Below, in pieces: positions 16,351-25,600 of a stretch of 26,091 nucleotides of DNA. This stretch comes from CAYTID01 sp964437735. Lineage in GTDB: Bacteria > Bacteroidota > Ignavibacteria > UBA10030 > BY39. The stretch spans positions 1 through 26,091 of the forward strand of contig CAYTID010000027.1 of NCBI GenBank assembly GCA_964437735.1, read 5' to 3'. The number at the start of each line of letters is the position of its first letter. Position 1 is the first letter of the stretch. The position numbers and the translations under genes were made by a program. A model generated the notes under the pieces. That model did not search any database, was not told the DNA's origin, and saw only the letters and a program-made list of their open reading frames with translations.

Positions 16351-19236
16351 ATGGCAAGAAAAAACTGGAAATATAGCTTCTTTGTGAAAATTCTTCTTCC
16401 GACATTTCTTACTATCGGATTGTTTATTACATCTATTTATCAGATTATTATCCCCCGGTTTGAGGAAATTATTTTAGATAGAAAACGGGAGATGATAAGA
16501 GAATTAACCAATTCAGCCTGGAGTATTGCTGAAGTATGTTATAACGGCGAAATTGAAAAAAAACGCACGCGGGAAGAAGCTCAACGATTGGCAATTGAAC
16601 AAATCCGTAATATCAGATACGGAGACGAAAGAAAAGATTATTTCTGGATTACCGATTTCCAGCCGAAGATGATAATGCATCCTTACCGTCATGACCTGGA
16701 CGGAGAGGATTTATCGAACTTTAAGGATTCTCACGGCAAGCTACTTTTTGTAGAAATTGTGAATGTCGTAAAAGCGCAGGGAGACGGTTATGTCGATTAT
16801 TTGTGGCAGTGGAAAGACGATTCGCTTCGTGTGGTTCCGAAACTATCCTATGTCAAGGAATTCAAACCGTGGACCTGGATAATCGGAACAGGAATTTACA
16901 TCGAAGATGTCAAACAGGAAATTTCTCTCTTAGAAAGAAGTATTATCAACATTACTCTTGGCATTACATTTATTATGATAGTGCTTCTGTTGTTTATTGC
17001 CTATCAGAATATCAAAACAGAGAAAAAACGGCGGCGCGCTGAACAAGAATTAAGGGAATCTAAAGAGCGATACCAAGCCCTCGTCGAAGCATCGACGGAA
17101 GGGTTGATAATGATTCTGAGAGGAAAACAAATTTATTATAATAAAACCTTACTGACAATGTTAGGTTATTCTGAAGAGGAATTTCCGAGTCTGAGCTTTC
17201 AGGAGATATTTACGGCTCCGCTTGCAGAGTGTATGCAAGGAATCGAAGATTTCTTGATCAGGGAAGAGAAACAGGCGAGCTCGCAGATCGAAACAAAGTT
17301 GAAAAAGAAAAACGGAGATTTGTTTGATGTTCTGTTAATTACTTCACCGATTTCTTTTTTAGGAAATGAAGGTATTATACTTATTGTCAAGGATATCAGC
17401 CGGCATAAAGAGATCGAATTGGCATTGGGCGAAAGTGAAGAGAAGTACAGGGTTTTGACAAATCAGCTTACGATCGGAGTTTTCAGAATCCGTCCCGGCG
17501 GAGATGGAAAATTTATTGACGTCAATCAGGCAGTGGTTGATATTTTAGTAAGTGAAAATAAAGAGCAAATCTTGAATTCGTCATTTATCGATTTATTTGA
17601 TGACATCAAGGAAGGGCGGGCATTTATCAAAGAATTGCTCAACGAAAATATTATTAAAAACCGAATTGTACAAATTAGAAAAAGTAACAATGTCAAAGCC
17701 GTAGCTTCGATTTCGATACTGGCTTTTAAAGATGAAAGCGGATCGCTTGAGTATTTCGACGGGATAATTGAAGACATCACTGAACATCAAAAAACAGACG
17801 AGGAGCGTGAGAGCCTGATTGCTGAACTCCAAACCTCTCTCGGATTTTTAAATCAACCGATAAAACCGTTTATAAAAAAGTTTATTGCTTGCGATATGAA
17901 TTCTGCTATCAAAACAGCAGTCACACAGATGGCAAAAAATAAAACGGATTTGATACTGATAACCTCCGGACAAGAAAAATTTGTCGGTTTGATTACCGAT
18001 GTCGATCTGAGAACGCGGGTGCTGGCAGAAAATAAAAATCTTGAACTACCTGTCCACGAAGTTATGACTTCTCCTGTAATTTCGATAAAGGATACATCAG
18101 TCATTTATGAAGCCATTTTACGTTTTAATGAAAATGATATAAAACATCTTGTTGTAAAAGATAATGAAGAAAATGTTTGCGGAATAATTTGCAGCGACGA
18201 TATTCAGCACTCAAATCATCTTGCATTTTTGTTTTTCATTCAGAGAATTCAAAAAGCTGATTCGGTAATTGAAATATCAAGATATCATACGAAACTTGTT
18301 CTCTTAATAAAAGAATTAATCGACAGCGGTGCGCCGGTCCGTGAAATGACAAGGATAATCACTGTAGTTTCGGATGCAATCATTAAACGTCTAACTGAGA
18401 TAGGGATTTCTGAGATCGGAGAACCGCCCGCTAAATTTGCATTTATGGCGCTGGGTAGTGTAGGCAGAGACGAACAGACACTAGTTACCGATCAGGACAA
18501 CGCGATTATTTACAATGATGTGGAGCCGGAAAGGGAAGAAGAAGTCAGGAAATATTTTCAACAGCTTGGCGAACGTGTTTGCAATTCGTTGGATAGGGTT
18601 GGTTATAAGTTTTGCAAAGGTAATGTAATGGCAAAGAATCCTAAATGGTGCCAGCCACTTTCTGTATGGAAAAAGTATTTCACCGAATGTGTGAATACGG
18701 CTAATCCGCAGGATTTACTGGATTTGAATATTTTCTTCGACTTCAGAGCAGTTACAGGGGATGAATCAATGACAATCGAATTGAGAAATCATTTACATCA
18801 TATAACTGCGATCAATAATCCGTTTTTTGTTTATTTTGCGCAAAATGCGTTGAATTTCAAAACACCGACAGGTTTATTCAAATCCGGAGAAACTTTCGAT
18901 ATTAAGTTAATTCTCCTGCCGATTATAGATTTGGTACGGGTTTATGCATTGAAGCATAAAATTAGTTATAATAACACAATCGAAAGATTGGAACGGTTGC
19001 ACGAAAAAAATATTTTTTCAAAAGCCGGCTATCAGGAATTATTGCAATCATACAATTTCTTGATGCAGTATAGATTCAAACATCAATCAAAATTATTGTC
19101 GGAAAACGTATTACCCGACAACAACATCAATCCTAAAGTTCTTACCGATTTTGAACAAATAATTATCAAAAAGATATTTTCTTTGATTGATAATTTTCAG
19201 TCGAAAATGAGTTTAGACTTTAAAGGCACTTTGTAG
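16351..19236 (+). CDS. Membrane receptor: Cache, two PAS, CBS pair and DUF294-type nucleotidyltransferase
   Basis: This is a 961-residue signalling protein. TM1 is at about 11-33. A single Cache domain (sCache_2 type, about 35-190) shows YFWITD, MIMHP, DGYVDY and PWTWIIGTGIY. TM2 is at about 198-218. Two PAS domains follow (about 235-350 and 362-478), ending in DIS/DIT. A CBS pair (about 505-622) includes VMTSPV and GIICSDDI. After a helical DUF294-type region, the nucleotidyltransferase core reads ALGSVGRDEQTLVTDQDNAI (700-718) with acidic pair D714/D716 and a likely third acid D797, followed by the DUF294 C-terminal helical region. There is no histidine kinase, GGDEF or methyl-accepting domain. 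DUF294 proteins with CBS domains occur beside acs/actP acetate genes in many bacteria; here DUF485 and ActP follow after 103 nt. Cache domains often bind small carboxylates, so an acetate-type ligand is inferred. The target of nucleotidyl transfer is unknown. Confidence 0.87.
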   Translation: MARKNWKYSFFVKILLPTFLTIGLFITSIYQIIIPRFEEIILDRKREMIRELTNSAWSIAEVCYNGEIEKKRTREEAQRLAIEQIRNIRYGDERKDYFWITDFQPKMIMHPYRHDLDGEDLSNFKDSHGKLLFVEIVNVVKAQGDGYVDYLWQWKDDSLRVVPKLSYVKEFKPWTWIIGTGIYIEDVKQEISLLERSIINITLGITFIMIVLLLFIAYQNIKTEKKRRRAEQELRESKERYQALVEASTEGLIMILRGKQIYYNKTLLTMLGYSEEEFPSLSFQEIFTAPLAECMQGIEDFLIREEKQASSQIETKLKKKNGDLFDVLLITSPISFLGNEGIILIVKDISRHKEIELALGESEEKYRVLTNQLTIGVFRIRPGGDGKFIDVNQAVVDILVSENKEQILNSSFIDLFDDIKEGRAFIKELLNENIIKNRIVQIRKSNNVKAVASISILAFKDESGSLEYFDGIIEDITEHQKTDEERESLIAELQTSLGFLNQPIKPFIKKFIACDMNSAIKTAVTQMAKNKTDLILITSGQEKFVGLITDVDLRTRVLAENKNLELPVHEVMTSPVISIKDTSVIYEAILRFNENDIKHLVVKDNEENVCGIICSDDIQHSNHLAFLFFIQRIQKADSVIEISRYHTKLVLLIKELIDSGAPVREMTRIITVVSDAIIKRLTEIGISEIGEPPAKFAFMALGSVGRDEQTLVTDQDNAIIYNDVEPEREEEVRKYFQQLGERVCNSLDRVGYKFCKGNVMAKNPKWCQPLSVWKKYFTECVNTANPQDLLDLNIFFDFRAVTGDESMTIELRNHLHHITAINNPFFVYFAQNALNFKTPTGLFKSGETFDIKLILLPIIDLVRVYALKHKISYNNTIERLERLHEKNIFSKAGYQELLQSYNFLMQYRFKHQSKLLSENVLPDNNINPKVLTDFEQIIIKKIFSLIDNFQSKMSLDFKGTL

Positions 19237-19339
19237 TTAACAGTAAAAATATCCTCCGGATGTTCTTTATCTGTCTTTCGTGCGTCTACTTTTGTATTAT
19301 TAAAAATATATTTCTTAATCAATAAAATGGAGTAATTTT

Positions 19340-19654
19340 ATGAGCATTAATTCAGAGAAAGTAAAAGAAATTATTCAATCAAAAAAGTTTAATGAACTTG
19401 TCAGAAAGAGATTGAGTTTTTCGCTTACGCTTACGTTTATTATGTTAATTGTTTATTTCGGTTTCATCCTTACGATTGCGTTCTACAAACAAATTCTTGC
19501 GGTAAAAATCGGCGAATATCTTACAATAGGAATACCGATTGGTATCGGAATAATTATTTTTGCCTGGCTGTTGACGGGAATTTATACAAGGTGGGCAAAT
19601 AATAAATACGATAAGAGCGTGAGAGAATTGCGCAATCAGATATTAAATCAATAA
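19340..19654 (+). CDS. DUF485 (YjcH-like) small membrane protein, ActP partner
   Basis: This 104-residue protein matches the DUF485 family of small inner-membrane proteins encoded before ActP-type symporters, such as YjcH before ActP in E. coli. Typical features are FNELVRKRLSFSLTLTF at about 13-29, YFGFILTIAFY in the first helix, TIGIPIGIGIIIFAW in the second and LTGIYTRWAN at the end. Two transmembrane helices lie at about 27-50 and 58-82, with charged ends. GGAG at 19329-19332 is 7 nt before ATG. It lies 24 nt before the symporter gene. The role is probably assembly or modulation of the symporter. Confidence 0.88.
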   Translation: MSINSEKVKEIIQSKKFNELVRKRLSFSLTLTFIMLIVYFGFILTIAFYKQILAVKIGEYLTIGIPIGIGIIIFAWLLTGIYTRWANNKYDKSVRELRNQILNQ

Positions 19655-19663
19655 TAGTTTTAG

Positions 19664-19670
19664 AAAGGAG
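19664..19670 (+). promoter_or_regulatory. Ribosome binding site supporting the TTG start of actP
   Basis: AAAGGAG ends 8 nt before TTG 19679, which decides the start: no in-frame ATG occurs until well inside the first membrane segment. Confidence 0.7.
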
Positions 19671-19678
19671 AAATCATT

Positions 19679-21226
19679 TTGGATACATTTCAATCTACTT
19701 TAGGACAAGTCAACGTAGCTTCAATAATAATTTTCTTTGTATTTGTTGCTATTACATTATTCATAACTTACTGGGCTGCGAAGAAGACCAAAACCACTTC
19801 TGAATTTTATGCAGCGGATAGAAGCATATCGGGATTTCAGAACGGACTGGCTTTAGCTGGTGATTATATGAGCGCTGCATCATTTCTCGGGATCGCCGGA
19901 ATGGTTGCGCTGAAAGGTTATGACGGTCTGATATATTCAATCGGATTTTTAGTCGGCTGGCCCCTCGTGATGTTTTTGATTGCCGAGCCGTTAAGAAATT
20001 TAGGCAAGTTTACATTCGCTGATGTTGTTGCATTCAGATTACAACAACGACCTGTCAGAATAGCTTCATCCGTCGGATCGCTGATGACGGTAATATTTTA
20101 TCTTATAGCGCAGATGGTCGGTGCAGGTGCGTTAATACAAATTTTATTCGGTTTACCTTATGAGGTTGCGGTAGTGATTGTCGGTTGTGTGATGATTGCT
20201 TATGTTATGTTTGGGGGTATGCTGGCTACAACCTGGGTACAGATAATAAAAGCAATTTTGTTAATTGGCGGCGCGACAATACTTACATTTCTGACATTAT
20301 TACAATTCGGTTTTGATCCTGTCAAACTTTTCGATGCCGCGGCAATAAAATATTCGGATGCAGTTCTCTCTCCGGGAGGTTTTGTAACGAATCCCTGGGA
20401 TGCGGTATCACTCGGAATCGCATTAATATTAGGAACTGCAGGATTACCGCATATATTGATGCGTTTCTTCACCGTTCCTGATGCAAGACAAGCCCGCAAA
20501 TCAGTTTTCGTAGCAACCGGATTCATCGGCTATTTTTATATTCTCACCTTCATAATCGGATTCGGAGCAATGGTTCTGGTCGGACAAGATGTTGTGAGCA
20601 GTTTTGATAAGGGGGGAAATATGGCTGCATTGCTGTTGTCGGAATCAGTAGGCGGACAATTCTTTCTTGGCTTTATTGCTGCTGTTGCTTTTGCTACTAT
20701 CTTAGCCGTCGTCGCCGGACTTACACTCTCGGGTGCATCAACACTTTCTCACGATCTCTATGTGAATGTGTTCAAACGAGGTAAAGCTGATGAAGCAAGT
20801 CAGGTAAAAGTTGCGAGAATCGCCACACTTTGCATAGGACTTTTAGCTGTTTTGCTAGGACTGGTTTTTAAAGGACAGAATGTTGCATTCACTGTCGGAT
20901 TGGCTTTTGCAGTTGCGGCAAGTGCGAACTTTCCTTCATTGGTGTTGTCGATTTTATGGAAAAAATTTACAACTAAAGGTGCGGTATCAAGTATAATAAC
21001 CGGTGCCGGGGTAGCCGTGACTTTAATAATATTAAGTCCTACAATTTGGGTTGATATTTTAAAATTTGAGCAAGCTATTTTTCCGCTGAAAAATCCGGCA
21101 TTATTTTCTATGACGGCGGCATTTCTGGTTGGTGTCATAGTTTCGCTTGCGACACGTGAAGAAGAAGCAGCGAATAAATTCGAAGATGAAAAACTCAGAA
21201 CCTACTTAGGTATCGGAGCGGAATAA
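19679..21226 (+). CDS. actP: ActP-type sodium:solute symporter (acetate/short carboxylate)
   Basis: This SSS-family transporter is predicted to import acetate or related short monocarboxylates across the inner membrane. It has 515 residues and about 13 hydrophobic helices. ActP-like blocks are TSEFYAADRSISGFQNGLALAGDYMSAASFLG early on (about 40-72, here described as one segment), FADVVAFRL, AQMVGAGALI, FGGMLATTWVQIIKA, GTAGLPHILMRFFTV at about 260, and SGASTLSHDLYVNV at about 355. E. coli ActP is somewhat longer (549). Translation starts at TTG 19679 behind AAAGGAG. The DUF485 gene directly upstream is the usual ActP partner. No acs gene is in the window. Substrate specificity is inferred from family and context. 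Confidence 0.9.
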   Translation: MDTFQSTLGQVNVASIIIFFVFVAITLFITYWAAKKTKTTSEFYAADRSISGFQNGLALAGDYMSAASFLGIAGMVALKGYDGLIYSIGFLVGWPLVMFLIAEPLRNLGKFTFADVVAFRLQQRPVRIASSVGSLMTVIFYLIAQMVGAGALIQILFGLPYEVAVVIVGCVMIAYVMFGGMLATTWVQIIKAILLIGGATILTFLTLLQFGFDPVKLFDAAAIKYSDAVLSPGGFVTNPWDAVSLGIALILGTAGLPHILMRFFTVPDARQARKSVFVATGFIGYFYILTFIIGFGAMVLVGQDVVSSFDKGGNMAALLLSESVGGQFFLGFIAAVAFATILAVVAGLTLSGASTLSHDLYVNVFKRGKADEASQVKVARIATLCIGLLAVLLGLVFKGQNVAFTVGLAFAVAASANFPSLVLSILWKKFTTKGAVSSIITGAGVAVTLIILSPTIWVDILKFEQAIFPLKNPALFSMTAAFLVGVIVSLATREEEAANKFEDEKLRTYLGIGAE

Positions 21227-21266
21227 AAGAAAATAAATGTTACGTAGAGATTCAATCTCACCGAAA

Positions 21267-21296
21267 ATTAACACCACGATTTATCGTGGGGTTAAT
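21267..21296. repeat. 14-bp near-perfect palindromic hairpin upstream of the porin gene
   Basis: ATTAACACCACGAT (21267-21280) pairs with 21283-21296 with one mismatch and a 2-nt spacer. The GC core CCACGAT/ATCGTGG sits inside AT-rich flanks. No T-run follows directly. It lies between actP (ending 21226) and ATG 21330. It resembles the palindromic units associated with REP/RAYT elements, or it could be an mRNA processing or attenuation hairpin. Confidence 0.8.
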
Positions 21297-21329
21297 AATT
21301 GTGTAACATCAACTATTAAATTATTTTTA

Positions 21330-22586
21330 ATGAGAAAAAATATGAATAATAAATTATTTTTAATTATTGCGGTTTTTATACTATCAAAATTACCTTGTGC
21401 CGGGCAGCAGGAGCAGTCGAATTATGGAATCTCTTTTTCCGGTTTTGTTAAGTCTGATTTAATATTTGACTCCCGGCAAACAGTATCATTACGAGAAGGG
21501 CATTTTTTACTTTATCCTGCAAATGAATTATTAGACAAGAATAATGATGATGTGAATGCAAAATCAAATTTTAATATGCTTTCAATTCAGACACGGCTCA
21601 TTGGCAAAATTACTGGACCGGATGCATTTGATGCAAAGACCTCAGGGCTGATCGAAGGAGAGTTTTTCGGAACTTCGGATGCAGATGTAAACGGCTTTCG
21701 TTTACGGCACGCATTTGTTAAACTTGACTGGGAAAAAATTTCGTTATTAGTCGGACAAACCTGGCATCCGATGTTTGTGGCGGAAGTATTTCCGGGAGTG
21801 GTTTCCTTTAATACCGGTGCACCGTTCCAGCCATTTTCCCGCAATCCACAAGTAAGACTGACTCATACTATTGGTGATTTGAAAATGATAGCAGTAGCAG
21901 CTTCACAGCGTGATTTTCAGAGTTTTGGTTCGGATAAAGACAATAAACCGACACTCAGTTCAGCTTATTTGCGAAATTCCGTTTTACCAAATCTACATTT
22001 ACAGTTTCAATACAAATTGCAGGATCACTTATTTGGTATAGGCGGCGATTATAAGAAACTGACACCGCGTATTGTAACAAATAAAAATATTCAGACTAAC
22101 GAGAGTATCGGTAGTTTATCGGCAATTGCGTATACTAAACTTAATCTCAGTTCTGTTACTTTCAAAGCTGAAGGTGTCTTGGGTGAAAATCTCGCTGATA
22201 TGCTGATGTTAGGCGGTTACGCTGCAAAATCACTCGATACCTTAACAGGTATTGAAACATATTCCTCGGTTAAATGTCTATCAATCTGGGGTGAATTATC
22301 ATACGGAAAAGAGATTGAATTTGCAGTTTTCGGAGGATATACAAAAAATTTAGGTGCAAAGGATAATTTGATCGGAACATTATATTCCAGGGGTACGGAT
22401 ATTGATAATCTATTTAGAATTTCTCCTCGCATTCAGTGGAATTCAGGAAAGACCAGAATTTCAACCGAACTGGAATATACATCTGCCGCATATGGTACAG
22501 TTAACCGGTCTGACAAAGGTAAAGTAGAAAATGTGAAGTCAATCGCGAACACACGTGTTCTTGTGGCTGTGTTCTATTTCTTTTAA
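21330..22586 (+). CDS. Outer-membrane porin-like beta-barrel protein
   Basis: The N-terminus from ATG 21330 (or ATG 21342) is a signal peptide: Lys/Asn, a hydrophobic core LFLIIAVFIL and cleavage near CAG-QQ. The mature chain of about 390 residues opens with ISFSGFVKSDLIFDSR, like porins of the DcaP or phosphate/anion type. It has repeated amphipathic strands (FRLRHAFVKLDW, ISLLVGQTWHPMF, VRLTHTI) and ends in VAVFYFF, an aromatic C-terminus of the kind recognised by the BAM complex. The family call is by pattern, so no symbol is given. An upstream TTG/ATG-like extension from 21237 is rejected because it would run through the hairpin and bury the signal peptide. Position after actP suggests it passes the same kind of solute through the outer membrane. 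Confidence 0.75.
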   Translation: MRKNMNNKLFLIIAVFILSKLPCAGQQEQSNYGISFSGFVKSDLIFDSRQTVSLREGHFLLYPANELLDKNNDDVNAKSNFNMLSIQTRLIGKITGPDAFDAKTSGLIEGEFFGTSDADVNGFRLRHAFVKLDWEKISLLVGQTWHPMFVAEVFPGVVSFNTGAPFQPFSRNPQVRLTHTIGDLKMIAVAASQRDFQSFGSDKDNKPTLSSAYLRNSVLPNLHLQFQYKLQDHLFGIGGDYKKLTPRIVTNKNIQTNESIGSLSAIAYTKLNLSSVTFKAEGVLGENLADMLMLGGYAAKSLDTLTGIETYSSVKCLSIWGELSYGKEIEFAVFGGYTKNLGAKDNLIGTLYSRGTDIDNLFRISPRIQWNSGKTRISTELEYTSAAYGTVNRSDKGKVENVKSIANTRVLVAVFYFF

Positions 22587-22600
22587 TTTTTGGTTTGTAA

Positions 22601-22631
22601 GTTGGAGGCTGCCGGTGAGGCAGTCTCCAAC
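22601..22631. terminator. Hairpin between convergent genes (likely terminator)
   Basis: A 13-bp stem (22601-22613 with 22619-22631, one G-T pair, 5-nt loop GGTGA) lies 14 nt after the porin stop and 18 nt beyond the mfd stop. Neither side has a long T-run, so it is atypical, but its place between converging genes supports transcription end for both. Confidence 0.6.
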
Positions 22632-22649
22632 CATTTATAAATGTTTATA

Positions 22650-25600
22650 TCAGGTTCCTGTATTAATACGGTTAATTAGTTCGATTACTTCTTCTATTTT
22701 CTTTGGTGGATTTTCTGGTTTTTGAATGTTTAGTATGAGTATCAATTTTCCCGATTCATCTTTCAATCTCGGTTTTAATTGCTGATTCTTTTGAATGAAA
22801 TTGATAACACGATTTAATTTCGATTCACCAGTACTCTCTTTTTCATAAAACTCTTCATTTCCTTTGTCGGGGAATGTAAGTGTTAAAAGATTATTTTTAA
22901 ACTCAACTCTGGTAATGTGAAATTTAGCAGCCGATATTCTCAGTTCTATTATCTTAAACAAATTTTCCACTTCAGGCGCATATTCGCCGAACCTGTCCCT
23001 GAGTTCCGATCTTATTTCATTAATTTTTGCTGTATCATCCAGTTTGTACAATCGGCGATAAATTTCAAGACGCTCGTAATCTCTCTCTACATAAAAATCC
23101 GGAATCAGTGCTTCGATGTCAGTTTCGATCTGTGTTTCGATTACGGGGGCGGTAAGTTTTTCTGTTTCGAATAATCCTCTAAACTCTTCGTCTTTTAATT
23201 CTGTAACTGCCTGTTCAAGAATTTTTTCATAGGTTTCAAATCCCATATCGAGTATATATCCTGATTGTTCCGATCCGAGGAGATTACCCGCGCCGCGTAT
23301 TTCCAAATCGCGCATCGCCAGATTAAAGCCTGAGCCAAGTTCAGTGAATTCTTCAATCGCCTGCAACCGCCTAATTGTTGGTCTTGGTAAGGTATTTAAC
23401 GGTGGTGTAAGTAAATATGCATACGCCTGAACATTTGATCTGCCAACTCTTCCGCGAAGCTGGTAAAGCTCAGCCATTCCGAATCTATCAGCGCGATTAA
23501 CTATAATAGTGTTGACGTTTGGAATATCGAGACCGGATTCGATTATTTTTGTAGCGACAAGAACATCAAATTTCTTTTCGAGGAAATCAAACATAANNNN
23601 NNNNNNNNNNNNNNNNNNNNNNNNNNNNNNNNNNNNNNNNNNNNNNNNNNNNNNNNNNNNNNNNNNNNNNNNNNNNNNNNNNNNNNNNNNNNNNNNATTA
23701 TTTTTGTAGCGACAAGAACATCAAATTTCTTTTCGAGGAAATCAAACATAATTTTTTCCAGCTTATGGCCCTGCATTTGTCCGTGTGCCGCGTGAATTTT
23801 TGCTTCAGGGATATGTTTTTGAATCAGAAATACAATCTCATCAATGTTCTGAACTCTGTCGTGGACAAAATAAACCTGCCCGCCGTGGTGCATCTCTTTC
23901 AAAATTGCTTCACGTATTATCTGCCAGTGGTATTTCAGTCCGTTAGTTGCAGGCACAATCTCGGTAATAATAGGCAGCCGGTTACGGGGAGGAGTGTTGA
24001 TTAAAGATAAATCACGAGCGCCCATCAGTGAAAAATGTAATGTTCTCGGTATCGGAGTTGCCGTAAGAGTTAAAGTATCCACGTTTGATTTTAGCTGGCG
24101 CAGTTTTTCTTTTGCAGAAACGCCAAAGCGGTGTTCTTCATCTATTATTAAAAGTCCCAAATCTTTGAAAGCAATATCTTTTGATAAAAGTCGGTGAGTT
24201 CCGATGATTATATCAATCTTCCCGGTTTTTAAGTTTTCGATAATTATATTTTGTTCTTTTTTTGATTTGAAGCGGGATAAACTCTCGACTTTCACTGAAT
24301 AATTTTCCAGACGATCGCGGAAAGTATTATAGTGCTGCTGTGCGAGAATTGTTGTGGGGACAAGAATTGCAACCTGTTTATTGTCCATCACAGCTTTGAA
24401 AGCTGCCCTGACTGCTACTTCTGTTTTCCCGAATCCGACATCCCCGCAAATCAGTCGGTCCATAGGCGAAGAAGTTTCCATATCTTTTTTAAAGTCAGTA
24501 GTTGCCTTTGTCTGATCGGGAGTATCTTCGTACATAAATGAAGCTTCGAGTTCTTTTTGCCAGTGTGTATCGGAGGCATATGCAAATCCTTCTTCCTTTT
24601 TCCGCTTTGCGTAAAGTTTTATAAGATCACGTGCGATATCTTTAATCTTTTTCTTTGCGCGCTGCTTTAATAAATCCCAGTCCTTTGTTCCTAATTTATA
24701 TAACTTCGGAACGTGTCCTTCCTGAGAAGAATATTTTTGGATTTTATTTATATAATTCAGATTGAGATACAAAATATCATTATCGGCATATTTTATTCTG
24801 ACAACTTCCTGTATGATATTGCCGACGCTTAATTTTTGCATTCCATCGTATTGACCGATACCGTGATCGATGTGCGTAACATAATCGCCGCGCCGGAGCT
24901 GATGGAGTTCTTTGAAAGATATTCCCTTGAACCTTCTTCGCTTTGCGATACTTCTTTGTTTTAATCTTCCGAATAATTCGTGTTCGGTGAAGACAGCCAG
25001 ATTAGCCGGCGGATAAATAAATCCCGAATGAAGCGATTCAGTAATGATTTTATAATTTAACAAACTTATATTGTCGATTAAATTCAGGTCAGATGAAAAT
25101 CGTTCCGGATCGGTCAGAGTTTCTTCTATTAAATCTTTTAATCTTTCGCTTTCTTCTTTTGTATCGCAGATGATGAAGGTTTGATAATTCTCTAAGGATA
25201 AATGATAAATCTTTTCGACAATCTTGCTGATACTTTTGTTAAAAGCCGGCTGGGTGGATGATGAAAAGTTAATGATCAGATCAGTTTCCAGTTTCGGTCC
25301 GGCAACCACATAATTTTTTATTGTCTGAAACCCGGAAATCTTATCCTGAATAAATTCCCAATCGAAAATGTTTTCAACACCTTCGCGATGAAGTTCTTCA
25401 ATTTCACTTTCTATTATTTCGTTTTGATACAGGAAAATAATTGTGTCATCTTTCAGAAATTCGAATATTGAGTAATCGGATTTGTCAACTTCTTCAGCTG
25501 TAGCAAAATCAGGAACAATGCTCGCGGATTGCAATTCTCTTATCGACCTCTGCGACAGTGCATCGAATTCGCGTATTGATTCGACTGTGTTTCCCCAGAA

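Noticed and set aside
21237..21329. Longer porin start at 21237
   Set aside because: The extra residues come from translating the hairpin region and would put 31-35 polar residues in front of the signal peptide.
23509..23709. Small plus-strand ORF across the N gap
   Set aside because: It consists mostly of unknown bases and the reverse strand of mfd.
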